From Arenibacter antarcticus (lineage in GTDB: Bacteria > Bacteroidota > Bacteroidia > Flavobacteriales > Flavobacteriaceae), in assembly GCF_041320605.1 (NCBI RefSeq), contig NZ_CP166679.1, positions 992,001-1,056,000 of the forward strand: 64,000 nucleotides of DNA. Reading direction: 5' to 3'. The notes below the pieces were generated by a model. That model had not been told where the DNA came from, did not search any database, and saw only the letters and a list, made by a program, of their open reading frames with translations. Positions 35,556 to 44,705 of the stretch are shown here, in pieces (position 1 is the first letter of the stretch; each line of letters opens with the position of its first letter). The position numbers were made by a program, and so were the translations under genes.

Positions 35556-36083
35556 ATGACAAAAGAAGAGTGTTTTTACCTCGGAAAAATCGTTTCTAAA
35601 CATAGTTTTAAGGGAGAGGTACTCATTAAATTGGATACCGATGAACCCGAATTGTACGAAAAATTGGAATCAGTATTCGTTTCTCTTGGAAACAATCTGG
35701 TTCCATTTTTTATTGAAAAAAGTCAGCTCCACAAATCTAGCTTACTCCGCGTAAGATTTGAAGAGGTGGCCAATGAATCGGATGCCGACAAGGTTATGGG
35801 CTCCGAAATTTACCTTCCCCTATCTTTCCTCCCCAAACTAAAGGGAAATAAATTCTATTACCACGAGGTGGTCGGATTTACTATGGAAGACAAAATCCAT
35901 GGCAATATAGGAACCATAGAAAGTATAAATGATACTACCCCTCAAGCCTTATTTGAGGTGAAAAAGGAAGAAAAACAACTACTCATTCCGGTTCGCGATG
36001 AAATTATCGTAAAAGTAGACCGTGAAAACAAGACCATTTTTATAGAAACTCCCGAAGGCCTTATAGACCTTTACCTTTCCTAA
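35556..36083 (+). CDS. rimM: Ribosome maturation factor RimM
   Basis: The 175-residue protein helps process and assemble the 30S head with S19. It has the RimM barrel (FYLGKIVSKHSFKGEVLIKL) and a PRC-like second half (YYHEVVGFTMED, LLIPVRDEIIVKVD, IFIETPEGLIDLY). It follows rpsP at 13 bases, as in most bacteria. Confidence 0.96.
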   Translation: MTKEECFYLGKIVSKHSFKGEVLIKLDTDEPELYEKLESVFVSLGNNLVPFFIEKSQLHKSSLLRVRFEEVANESDADKVMGSEIYLPLSFLPKLKGNKFYYHEVVGFTMEDKIHGNIGTIESINDTTPQALFEVKKEEKQLLIPVRDEIIVKVDRENKTIFIETPEGLIDLYLS

Positions 36084-36270
36084 ACCTGTTCCCATTTTTA
36101 TTCAAACAATAAAGGGGAGGTAATTTTCACTATCTTTCATTGAACAGTTCCCTATAATAAACTATAGGAATACTATATTCCAATAGTCATTATTAATTAC
36201 CCATTGGAGGCATTTACCCTGTCTACCCCTATTATATTGTTGCGTAAATTAAAACTATTTTGATTGCATC

Positions 36271-36858
36271 ATGATACATCCAAATACCGAACTACAATTT
36301 ATAAACAAGGAAATCGGATACGGGGTTGTAGCAACTGCGCTTATTCCCGAAGGGACTATCACATGGGTATTGGACAAGTTAGATAGGGAATTTTCGCGAA
36401 AAGAGCTAGACACCTTGGATCCCATCTACCAAAACATTCTAGATACCTATACCTTTAGGGACAACCAGGGCAGATATATCCTGTGTTGGGATAATGCACG
36501 TTACGTAAACCACAGCTTTAATTCCAATTGCCTTACTACGGCATATGATTTCGAAATCGCAATAAGAGACATTCGCATAGGGGAACAGTTGACCGATGAC
36601 TATGGATACCTAAATATACCAACACCGTTCAGGGGAGTGGATGAAGGTACCAAGAGAAAAGTAGTATATCCAGACGATCTCCTAAAATACCACAAGCTAT
36701 GGGACAAAAAACTACAGAGCGTCTTCCATAAAATTCCCCTACTAGACCAACCCCTTAAACCTTTGTTATCCCATGACCTATGGACAAAGGTTACCCAGGT
36801 TGCTCAGGGTAGGAAGAAAATGGACTCCATTAAAAACAATTATTACGATGGGCATTGA
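36271..36858 (+). CDS. SET-domain protein
   Basis: The 195-residue protein shows the SET methyltransferase signature: GYGVVATALIPEGTI at the N-flank, NHSFNSNCLTT near residue 91, and GEQLTDDYGYLN near 110. The post-SET cysteine cluster is absent. SET proteins transfer methyl groups from S-adenosylmethionine to lysines; bacterial targets are mostly unknown. It stands alone between rimM and the methyltransferase below. Base composition matches its neighbours, so recent transfer is not apparent. Confidence 0.85.
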   Translation: MIHPNTELQFINKEIGYGVVATALIPEGTITWVLDKLDREFSRKELDTLDPIYQNILDTYTFRDNQGRYILCWDNARYVNHSFNSNCLTTAYDFEIAIRDIRIGEQLTDDYGYLNIPTPFRGVDEGTKRKVVYPDDLLKYHKLWDKKLQSVFHKIPLLDQPLKPLLSHDLWTKVTQVAQGRKKMDSIKNNYYDGH

Positions 36859-37186
36859 CCCTGCCACCCTGCTAGAAATCCAACTGTAATCCCGACTTAT
36901 AAAGCGCTTATTCCTTCTCAACACAAAAATATTCAATTTGTCGGTGATTCCGTGTTTTAGCCAACCATTGAAATATGTCGCCCATCAATACCAAAACCCA
37001 ACAACAGGTACCAAACGTTTATTTCCCTCCCCTTAAAACTTATTTCTCAATCCTGTGGAGAAACAATAAAATAAACGATTGTAAATAATATGCGCCAAAA
37101 CTAGGGATTCATTGCTAGAATTAGAAAACTCAGAAAATAGGGAGGTAGGAAGAGAAATTTAATGAATTTACACTAAAGCAAATTCC
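36859..37186. other. Intergenic stretch without recognised gene
   Basis: This stretch of about 330 bases has short frames with stops only. A candidate promoter for the next gene lies at its end. Confidence 0.5.
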
Positions 37187-37194
37187 TATATTTG
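37187..37194 (+). promoter_or_regulatory. -7 box of trmN6-like gene
   Basis: TATATTTG matches TAnnTTTG, 40 bases upstream of the ATG. No good TTTG upstream box was found at the right distance. Confidence 0.4.
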
Positions 37195-37234
37195 AATTCC
37201 AAAATCGCGCTAGCAGACTCAAAACTGTATCGAC

Positions 37235-37948
37235 ATGAGTAAACCGTTTGTATTTAAACAATTTAAAATTCTCCAAGATCGCTGCGCGATGAAAATTGGC
37301 ACCGATGGGGTATTATTAGGAGCCTGGACCTCCATAGACCACCACCCGGCCACTATTATGGATATCGGCGCTGGTACAGGGATTATTGCACTGATGCTGG
37401 CCCAAAGAAGTGAGGCCGAAACTATAGACGCTATTGAGATCAACGAGGCGGCTTATGAACAGTGCGTCAACAATTTTGAAGCTTCTTTATGGGGCGATCG
37501 ATTATTCTGTTACCATGCAGGTTTGGACGAGTTTGTAGATGAAATAGAAGACAAATACGATATCATTGTCTCCAATCCTCCCTTCTATTCCGAAAGGGTT
37601 TCCAGCGGTAGCGAATCACGGGACATGGCCAGGCAAAGTGCATCACTTCCTTTTGGGGAACTTTTAGACGGCGTATCCAAACTACTATCCGATACCGGCA
37701 GCTTCTCTACCATCATCCCCCACAAGAATGAAAAGGAATTTCTAGACATAGCGGCTAATTGCAAGCTTTTCCCAACTAGAATCACCCATGTACAAGGCAC
37801 TCCTGAATCGGAGGTTAAACGCAGCCTATTGGAATTGCAGTTTAAGAAATCCCAACCTCTTATGGAGAAACTCACCATAGAGGTAGAGCGCCATCGTTAC
37901 ACCGAAGATTATATAGCACTTACTAAGGATTTTTATCTAAAAATGTAA
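37235..37948 (+). CDS. trmN6: tRNA1(Val) adenine-37 N6-methyltransferase
   Basis: The 237-residue class I SAM methyltransferase methylates the exocyclic amine of A37 in tRNA1-Val. Motifs are MDIGAGTGIIALMLAQ (SAM loop, about 45-60), the acidic EIN, and the catalytic NPPFY in IIVSNPPFYSERV near residue 112. Length and motifs fit YfiC/TrmN6. Confidence 0.9.
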   Translation: MSKPFVFKQFKILQDRCAMKIGTDGVLLGAWTSIDHHPATIMDIGAGTGIIALMLAQRSEAETIDAIEINEAAYEQCVNNFEASLWGDRLFCYHAGLDEFVDEIEDKYDIIVSNPPFYSERVSSGSESRDMARQSASLPFGELLDGVSKLLSDTGSFSTIIPHKNEKEFLDIAANCKLFPTRITHVQGTPESEVKRSLLELQFKKSQPLMEKLTIEVERHRYTEDYIALTKDFYLKM

Positions 37949-38020
37949 CCAGGAGACGTGATTTTGTTATATTTTTACTAGAGTGAATATTTCATTATTT
38001 TTGATTTTAAAACCCATCCT

Positions 38021-39199
38021 ATGCGACCAGATTTATTTGAAGCCCCCGATTACTACCATATGGACGACCTATTGTCCGATGAACATATTTTGGTGCGCGA
38101 TGCTGCTAGGGCCTGGGTAAAACGTGACATTTCCCCTATCATTGAGGAGTACGCCCAAAAAGCGGAATTTCCAAAACAAATTATAGGTGGATTGGCGGAA
38201 ATTGGTGCCTTTGGCCCGTATATCCCTGTAGAATATGGCGGCGCAGGTCTAGATCAGATCAGTTATGGGTTAATAATGCAAGAAATAGAACGTGGGGATA
38301 GCGGGGTAAGATCTACCGCCTCCGTGCAATCGTCTTTGGTGATGTATCCCATTTTCGCTTATGGAAGTGAAGAACAGCGAAAAAAATACCTGCCAAAATT
38401 AGCAACAGGGGAATTTATGGGCTGTTTTGGACTTACCGAACCCAACCATGGTTCCAACCCCAGTGGCATGGAAACCAAGTTTAAGGATATGGGTGACCAT
38501 TACCTCTTAAACGGCGCCAAACTTTGGATCTCCAATGCCCCTTTTGCAGATATTGCGGTTGTTTGGGCAAAAAATGAAGAAGGGAGAATCCATGGTCTTA
38601 TAGTAGAGCGGGGAATGGAAGGATTTTCTACTCCAGAGACCCATAATAAATGGTCTTTACGTGCCTCGGCAACTGGGGAACTGATTTTTGACAATGTAAA
38701 AGTGCCTAAGGAAAATCTCTTGCCCGGAAAGAATGGGTTAGGAGCGCCTTTAGGCTGTTTAGATTCTGCACGTTATGGAATTGCCTGGGGAGCCATTGGC
38801 GCCGCAATGGATTGCTATGACACCGCATTGCGGTATTCCAAAGAGCGTATTCAGTTTGGGAAACCAATTGGGGCAACCCAATTACAGCAAAAGAAATTGG
38901 CTGAAATGATTACAGAAATCACTAAGGCACAATTATTAGCCTTTAGGTTGGGGCAATTAAAAAATGAGGGAAGAGCTACTACTGCTCAGATTTCAATGGC
39001 CAAGAGAAATAATGTGGATATGGCCATCAAAATAGCCCGTGAAGCCAGACAGGTGTTGGGTGCCATGGGAATAACAGGGGAATACAGCATAATGCGACAT
39101 ATGATGAATTTGGAAAGCGTTATTACCTATGAGGGTACGCACGACATCCATCTTTTGATCACTGGTGCCGATATAACTGGGCTTCCTGCATTTGAATAG
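38021..39199 (+). CDS. Glutaryl-CoA-type acyl-CoA dehydrogenase
   Basis: The 392-residue flavoenzyme oxidises acyl-CoA at the alpha-beta position. Features are FGLTEPNHGSNPSGM near residue 140, the FAD-binding LWISNAPFADIAVVW and RYGIAWGAIGAAMDCY, and the catalytic base E371 in ITYEGTHDIH. The YEGT form and overall layout favour the glutaryl-CoA dehydrogenase branch, which also decarboxylates to crotonyl-CoA. A short-chain substrate cannot be excluded. Confidence 0.9.
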   Translation: MRPDLFEAPDYYHMDDLLSDEHILVRDAARAWVKRDISPIIEEYAQKAEFPKQIIGGLAEIGAFGPYIPVEYGGAGLDQISYGLIMQEIERGDSGVRSTASVQSSLVMYPIFAYGSEEQRKKYLPKLATGEFMGCFGLTEPNHGSNPSGMETKFKDMGDHYLLNGAKLWISNAPFADIAVVWAKNEEGRIHGLIVERGMEGFSTPETHNKWSLRASATGELIFDNVKVPKENLLPGKNGLGAPLGCLDSARYGIAWGAIGAAMDCYDTALRYSKERIQFGKPIGATQLQQKKLAEMITEITKAQLLAFRLGQLKNEGRATTAQISMAKRNNVDMAIKIAREARQVLGAMGITGEYSIMRHMMNLESVITYEGTHDIHLLITGADITGLPAFE

Positions 39200-39456
39200 A
39201 CATTAACCTAAGGAATTTCCCCTACTTTTTGTCAGTGAAAAAATCGTAATTCCTGAACCGACCTTTGGGTTCGATTTAGGCTTACGCACTGGGCTATATG
39301 CAGGATAATAATCCTATACACAGTTCATCGATGCTTGGACTTCATCCATTGTGTATTTTCGTTTCGATTTGGAAATTGACAGTCTAATCAGCCCCCACAC
39401 AACTATGGTTTAAGTTCAAAATTATTTTTCCAAAAGGGGAAGTCGTGCAAAAGGCC

Positions 39457-41520
39457 CTAAATATTTGAAGCCTTGATAAGATATAGGGAAAGATCCTGCC
39501 TCAGTTTATCGAAAGAGATAGGCTTGGTAAAATAATCATTCATTCCAACAAGCTTCGCCTCCTGAATGGTTTCCTTGGTGACATCGGCGGAGAAACCAAT
39601 AATTATAATATCCAGATCAGTTTTTCTGATTTCCTTGGTTGCCTCAAAGCCGTCCATCTCGGGCATATGAATATCCATTAAGACCAAATCATAATCATTG
39701 TTAGCTACAGCTTCCACAGCCTCCTTCCCATTGGAAACCCAGCTAGATTCTATCCCAAAATTCTCAATAGTTTTTTTCAACATCAGTACATTGATCTTGT
39801 TATCATCTACGATCAGGATTTTAGAGCCACTCAGATCAATGGCTTCCGAAGGAAGTAATGGAGTTATAGGAGTTACTTCGGAGAGTGGAAATTTTAGATC
39901 TATAATAAATTCGGTTCCCTCATTCTCCACACTGTTCACCTCTATATGACCTTCCATAAGCTCTATTAAAAGGTAGGTGATATACAATCCTAGACCACTA
40001 CCCTCATGTTTTTTGGAAATACCGGAATCTATCTGAATAAATCGATCAAATATAGATTTCAATTTATCTTTTGGAATTCCGATTCCGCTGTCTTTTACAC
40101 TAATTTTCACCTGTAGGTTATGATCAACTACCTTTTCACCATAGGTCACTTTTATGCCTCCCTCTATGGTGAATTTAAGTGCATTCCTCAATAGGTTGGT
40201 CAATATTTGTCCATATTTTCCCATATCCCCCAACACAGCGAGATTCTCACACATCCCAAAATTCAACTGAACAGTAAGGCCTTTAGCCTCCATACTGGGG
40301 CTGTAAATACTAAGAATATTTTGCAACTCTGCCGAGGGTGAGAACACCTCATTCTTGAATCCTATTTTCCCAGATTCAATTTTATCGATTTCCAAAATAT
40401 CATTCACCAGCAACAGTAATTTCTTAGAGGAAATATCCATTAGGGACAAAATTTCTATCAAGGAGTGGTCCAAATTTGATACTTTTAAGATCTCTATAAA
40501 ACCGAGTATTGCATTTAATGGCGTTCGTATTTCATGACTCATATTGGATACAAACTCTGTTTTTGCCTTGGACGCTTTTTCTACCTTAATTTGCTCCTTC
40601 TTTAAATTTGCATTGACATCGCTAAGCTTTGCATTCAATTCCCTAAACCGTATATTCTCTTTACGGGAAGCCAAATAAAAATATATCAAGAAACTAGTGA
40701 GTAGGGAGAGTAGTATACCAAACACCAAATCGCTATAAGCCTCTCTTTTCCGTTCCTTTAATATATTTAAATCACTGGGCATAAGGGAGAAGGTCCAATT
40801 CTCTCCATCCACTTCATCAATTTCATACGACCTAACAAATACATATTCCTTCTTAAAATAATCTGGTTTAGGGTCGTTATATTGATAAAACACGGTCCCT
40901 TCATTATCTTTAAGTTCTATGGAAAACTCGCCTATACCATTGGTTAGATCGCTAACAAGCTTGTTAAACGGAACGGTGAAATCCATTCCTGCGGTAATGG
41001 TTCCCTGAAACTTATCATCAAAAAACACAGGCACATCCACTAAAAAGGAACTCCCCCCCTGAGCTAAATTGGTCCATGAGGATATATTGGTTGAGGAATC
41101 CTGTACATGCCTAGTCCACTCCTTTACTCTGGGCAATCCGGAAATATTTAAATCGATCACCGATTCATTTCCCTTCAAAGGCGTCACCTTTTTAATGGTC
41201 ATGGAACTATCTATCCATTCCACAAATTTAAAAGATGGGTTTTGTTTTAAAATAAGCTCAGCATCTTCCTCCCAATATTTAAAATATGCCCCATTGGTCA
41301 TCTCAATACGTTTGCCTAAGTTTTCTAGGGAAGTGATATTTTCCTTACCGGAAGACAAGAATTCATTGAACCTAAAAATTCCGTTGGTCTCCACCTCGTT
41401 CAACAATAATTCCTTATGCCCTTTCAAGGAACTATTCCATAGCAAAACCACCACAGTCGAAAGGCTAAAAAAAACAACTATAGGAAATATTAATAGATTG
41501 CTAGAGAATTTAATAGTCAT
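39457..41520 (-). CDS. Membrane-bound hybrid histidine kinase
   Basis: The 687-residue inner-membrane sensor has a helix at about 10-29, a periplasmic CHASE-like domain (about 35-265, with FDDKFQGTITAGMDFTVPFN), and a second helix (LVFGILLSLLTSFLIYFYLA). A coiled coil follows. The H-box is VSNMSHEIRTPLNAILGF; the ATPase has NLLRNALKF, DSGIGIP and GSGLGLYI. A C-terminal receiver has ILIVDDNKIN, the aspartate in LVLMDIHMPEMDG and the lysine in FTKPISF. No regulator lies next to it, so its partner is elsewhere. Confidence 0.95.
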   Translation of the reverse strand: MTIKFSSNLLIFPIVVFFSLSTVVVLLWNSSLKGHKELLLNEVETNGIFRFNEFLSSGKENITSLENLGKRIEMTNGAYFKYWEEDAELILKQNPSFKFVEWIDSSMTIKKVTPLKGNESVIDLNISGLPRVKEWTRHVQDSSTNISSWTNLAQGGSSFLVDVPVFFDDKFQGTITAGMDFTVPFNKLVSDLTNGIGEFSIELKDNEGTVFYQYNDPKPDYFKKEYVFVRSYEIDEVDGENWTFSLMPSDLNILKERKREAYSDLVFGILLSLLTSFLIYFYLASRKENIRFRELNAKLSDVNANLKKEQIKVEKASKAKTEFVSNMSHEIRTPLNAILGFIEILKVSNLDHSLIEILSLMDISSKKLLLLVNDILEIDKIESGKIGFKNEVFSPSAELQNILSIYSPSMEAKGLTVQLNFGMCENLAVLGDMGKYGQILTNLLRNALKFTIEGGIKVTYGEKVVDHNLQVKISVKDSGIGIPKDKLKSIFDRFIQIDSGISKKHEGSGLGLYITYLLIELMEGHIEVNSVENEGTEFIIDLKFPLSEVTPITPLLPSEAIDLSGSKILIVDDNKINVLMLKKTIENFGIESSWVSNGKEAVEAVANNDYDLVLMDIHMPEMDGFEATKEIRKTDLDIIIIGFSADVTKETIQEAKLVGMNDYFTKPISFDKLRQDLSLYLIKASNI

Positions 41521-41939
41521 ATGACTTATTGAGAACCGGGAATAACAATACTAACTCCAATATCATCAATGATCCTCGCCTAAAGATACAGCTGTTGGAT
41601 TTATTCCTCCTTATAATTACAATAAAAATTAGTAATTATTCCGTGTAGAAGTAAAATTAACGCCAGCAATACTTAGCTGCAAACCAGATAGATACCCTAA
41701 ACCTCGGACCTGTATTCCAAAACGAATTGCCCAATAGGAACAATAATCTCCCATTAAAAAAGATTGTTTTCTGCATCAAACCCCTACCTAGTTATTATAA
41801 AAATCACTTGCATTATTTAACTTATCGAGGAAAAGTAGCTATCTATGAACTTAAGTATAACTTTAAAAATCGATTGTTTTTAGGGTATTTTTATTTAAAA
41901 AATTTATAGTGTTTTATGGTAATCATTTTGCAAAACGTA
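41521..41939. other. Intergenic stretch without recognised gene
   Basis: This stretch of about 420 bases is AT-rich and holds only short frames. It separates the divergent hybrid kinase and TerB-like genes and must hold both promoters. Confidence 0.5.
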
Positions 41940-41947
41940 TATCTTTG
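41940..41947 (+). promoter_or_regulatory. -7 box of TerB-like gene
   Basis: TATCTTTG lies 26 bases before the ATG at 41973 and fits TAnnTTTG. Confidence 0.4.
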
Positions 41948-41972
41948 CTTCTAACAATAAATTTCATAACAT

Positions 41973-42395
41973 ATGTCTTTCGTAGATCTATATAGTAGTG
42001 GTACCCATAGAAGAAATTTAGCCCATTTTGCGGCCATTGCTACTTTGGCAGCCATTGATGGGGAGGTAAATGAGGAGGAAAGAGAATTGTTGGACCGTTT
42101 CGCCAATAAATTGGATATCACGGAGGAAGAGTACAAGGAGGTGATGAGCGAGGAAAACAAATATCCTATTAACCCTCCCACCAATTCAGAAGAACGTTTA
42201 GAAAGATTATACGATCTTTTCAGGATCATCTTTGCAGATCACTATATAGAGGAACAAGAACGATCTTTAATCACCAAATACGCAATAGGGTTGGGCTATA
42301 AATCTGAAGCTGCTGATATTATCATACAAAAATCTATCGATATCTTTAGTGGAAGGATAGCATTTGACGACTACTTATATCTTTTAAAGCATTAG
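41973..42395 (+). CDS. TerB-like protein
   Basis: The 140-residue soluble, mostly helical protein resembles the TerB/DUF533 family. Typical features are HFAAIATLAAIDGEVNEEE (first EF-like helix pair), ELLDRFANKLDITEEEY and IIFADHYIEEQERSL. Families of this kind link to tellurite and stress responses and membrane stability. No ter genes lie beside it, so it is probably a stand-alone version. Confidence 0.85.
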   Translation: MSFVDLYSSGTHRRNLAHFAAIATLAAIDGEVNEEERELLDRFANKLDITEEEYKEVMSEENKYPINPPTNSEERLERLYDLFRIIFADHYIEEQERSLITKYAIGLGYKSEAADIIIQKSIDIFSGRIAFDDYLYLLKH

Positions 42396-42412
42396 GCTAT
42401 AGACCTAAATTA

Positions 42413-42444
42413 GGATCATGACTAATTGTTGTGTTTATGCAAAA
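42413..42444 (-). repeat. ISL3-family terminal repeat (solo end)
   Basis: GGATCATGACTAATTGTTGTG and neighbours are the reverse complement of the element end at 28386-28417 with one mismatch in 32. The outer side faces the TerB-like gene, 18 bases past its stop. No transposase code follows, so it is either a solo end or a trace of a larger element. Confidence 0.7.
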
Positions 42445-42553
42445 TAAAATGCAAGTTATGTGTAAATACAAATTTTACATTTCAAATACCTTTAACAGTG
42501 TTTTTATTTGATTGTTCTTTCATTTTACTCAAGGTGATTTTTATTGTTTTTTA

Positions 42554-43010
42554 TCGGTTTTCGTGAATCTCCGATTTCTTTGCTTGTCCGATGAAACCGA
42601 CGTAGGAGGTTCATGAATACCTTATTATAAAATAACAAGCAATGAATAAAACGAACAGGGCCTTTAAAGCGAAGGTACGGTGTACCTTTGTTTTAAAGAG
42701 CCGGCCGTAGCGAAGGCCAACGCACCGACTGGCCCCTTGATGTAAATGCAAATCGTTACATTCACATCTCGGTCCTCTACGGATCAGGAAAGACAGGCGA
42801 GTAGCTTTCAATACAGGTTTTCGGCCTACTTTTTCTTTTAGTAGTAAATCAAGGAGTTTCAACGTTGGCCGAAGGAAGGCGTCCAAAAAGCATTTCACCT
42901 TAGTGAAAGCGGCCTGGGCGCTGTGGCAGTGGAAAGTCCGTAGATTTCAATAAAGGAGAAAGCAGCCTAGATTTTTTTGAATACTTTTTTCATCAATGGA
43001 AAAAAGTATT
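42554..43010 (+). ncRNA. Candidate structured RNA or repeat element
   Basis: This noncoding block holds many long complementary segments. (a) 42560-42572 pairs with 42605-42617 over 13 bp, including two G-U pairs that exist only on the plus-strand RNA. 42554-42560 also pairs with 42594-42600, giving either alternative stems or a pseudoknot. (b) CTTTAAA-gcg-AAGGTAC-ggt-GTACCTT-tgt-TTTAAAG at 42662-42698. (c) GGGCC (42658-42662) with GGCCC (42731-42735) closes a junction holding (b) and a GGCC/GGCC hairpin at 42703-42718. (d) GATGT-a-AATG/CATT-c-ACATC at 42739-42768. (e) TTTCAC-CTTA-GTGAAA at 42893-42908. (f) an 11-bp stem at 42980-43010. Composition is richer in GC than the flanks. Family unknown. 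Confidence 0.5.
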
Positions 43011-43109
43011 GAAACTCGTAAAAACAAGAAAGATCTTTCAATTGTAACTACCTAACAATTTTATGCACACACAACTTTTGAGCTTGATCCCTAACAAGCT
43101 CCTTTTTTA

Positions 43110-44114
43110 TTATTTTCCTTGCATAAATTCTTCTGCCTTTTCTACCATTTTCCGACTTCCACAGAAGAATGGAATCCGTTGGTGCAACTCGGTGGGCTTA
43201 ATATCCAAAATGGCCCTAAACCCGTCACTGGCTTTCCCTTTGGCCTGTTCTGCAATAAATGCCATGGGATTACACTCGTACAACAGTCGCAATTTACCCT
43301 CGGCAGCAACACTACTTTTAGGATATAGGTAAATTCCCCCCTTAATCATATTTCTATGGAAATCAGAAACCAGAGAACCAATATATCTAGAAGTATAGGG
43401 CCTATCTCCCTCCTCTTTCTGACAATACTTAATATAATCCTTTACTCCTTGGGGAAAATGCACATAATTGCCCTCGTTTATGGAATAAATCATTCCAGAC
43501 TCTGGAAATTCCATATTGGGATGTGAAAGATAAAATGTACCTAAGGCGGGATTTAAGGTAAACCCATTTACTCCGTCCCCGGTGGTATAAACCAACATGG
43601 TAGAGGTACCATAAACTATATAACCGGCAGCGATTTGTTCTCTTCCCGGCTGCAAAAAATCTTCTAAGGTTACTGTTGTACCTAGGGGAGTTACCCTCCT
43701 GTAAATGGAGAATATGGTGCCCACAGAAACATTAACATCAATATTTGAGGAGCCGTCCAAGGGGTCGATCAACACAATATATTTATTCTGGTTTTTATTA
43801 TCACTGCTATTGATGCTAATAAAATCGTCTTCCTCTTCCGAAGCTATACCACAAACAATTTCCCGGTTTTTTAAAGTCTGAATAAATTTATCATTTGCCA
43901 AAACATCCAACTTCTGCTGGTCTTCTCCTTGAATATTAATATCACCAGCATTACCAATTATATCTATAAGTCCCGCTTTATTTACTTCATGGTTCACTAC
44001 TTTTGCAGCCAAACGAATGGCATTTATTAATTTAGAAAGCTCTCCAGACGAATATTGAAAGGACGACTGATTTTCAATAATAAACTCTCCAAGGGTAGTG
44101 TTTTTTTTAATCAT
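43110..44114 (-). CDS. fbp: Fructose-1,6-bisphosphatase class 1
   Basis: The 334-residue gluconeogenic enzyme hydrolyses fructose 1,6-bisphosphate to fructose 6-phosphate. The metal site is visible in [13 protein letters not shown] near residue 115, with the acidic EEEDDFIS before it; RRVTPLG and [15 protein letters not shown] follow. The C-terminus has [13 protein letters not shown] and [14 protein letters not shown], as in class I. It is oriented opposite to the neighbouring GNAT gene. Confidence 0.96.
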   Translation of the reverse strand: MIKKNTTLGEFIIENQSSFQYSSGELSKLINAIRLAAKVVNHEVNKAGLIDIIGNAGDINIQGEDQQKLDVLANDKFIQTLKNREIVCGIASEEEDDFISINSSDNKNQNKYIVLIDPLDGSSNIDVNVSVGTIFSIYRRVTPLGTTVTLEDFLQPGREQIAAGYIVYGTSTMLVYTTGDGVNGFTLNPALGTFYLSHPNMEFPESGMIYSINEGNYVHFPQGVKDYIKYCQKEEGDRPYTSRYIGSLVSDFHRNMIKGGIYLYPKSSVAAEGKLRLLYECNPMAFIAEQAKGKASDGFRAILDIKPTELHQRIPFFCGSRKMVEKAEEFMQGK

Positions 44115-44198
44115 GGAAAAAGTTGTTTATATAAGCACAAATATCGGTTATTTTGTGACACTACAACGTTTTCGTTAATTATTGATTTTTTAAATTTA

Positions 44199-44206
44199 TA
44201 ACTTTG
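44199..44206 (+). promoter_or_regulatory. -7 box of GNAT-lysC pair
   Basis: TAACTTTG matches TAnnTTTG, 19 bases before the ATG at 44226. Confidence 0.4.
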
Positions 44207-44225
44207 TGTTTTATTTATAACAATT

Positions 44226-44705
44226 ATGAAGTACAGTATACGAGATGCACAAGCCAATGATATGGAGCAGGTGCATCAGCTTATAATGGAATTGGCGGTA
44301 TTTGAAAAGGAACATGATGTGGTAGAGGTCACTGTTGAAGATCTAATACGCGATGGGTTTGGTTCAAAGAAATTATTTCATTGTTATGTAGCAGAATATG
44401 AGGGAAGCATTGTAGGAATGGCGTTGTTGTTTCAAAGATATTCCACTTGGAAAGGACCAATAATACATTTGGAAGATTTAATAGTAACTGAGAAAATGCG
44501 GGGAAGTGGCTTAGGCACCGCATTATTGGCAAAGGTGGTAGAATACGGTCATAAACTTGGCGTCAAACGGATAAATTGGGAGGTATTAGATTGGAACGAA
44601 TCTGCCATTGCCCTGTATGAGAGCAAGGGCGCCCAGGTTAAGAGGGATTGGAACGTAGTTCATTTGGACGAAAAAGGAATTCAAACATTTTTAGATAGGA
44701 TATGA
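44226..44705 (+). CDS. GNAT-family N-acetyltransferase
   Basis: The 159-residue protein transfers an acetyl group from acetyl-CoA. The GNAT core has LIVTEKMRGSGLGTALLAKV (acetyl-CoA loop with R-x-x-G-x-G/A) near residue 90, and the closing YESKGAQVKRDW. It resembles the diamine/spermidine acetyltransferase (SpeG/PaiA-like) branch. It overlaps the aspartokinase gene by 4 bases, so the two are translationally coupled. Its substrate is unknown. Confidence 0.85.
   Translation: MKYSIRDAQANDMEQVHQLIMELAVFEKEHDVVEVTVEDLIRDGFGSKKLFHCYVAEYEGSIVGMALLFQRYSTWKGPIIHLEDLIVTEKMRGSGLGTALLAKVVEYGHKLGVKRINWEVLDWNESAIALYESKGAQVKRDWNVVHLDEKGIQTFLDRI

Noticed and set aside
42611-42898. 95-codon minus-strand frame inside the structured block
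   Set aside because: It has no recognisable domain and is antisense to the hairpin-rich region. The structure seems to explain the sequence better than coding does.
42554-43010. tmRNA, RNase P RNA or group II intron
   Set aside because: The typical ends and core motifs (tag ORF with CCA end, GAGGAAAGUCC core, domain V) were not found.
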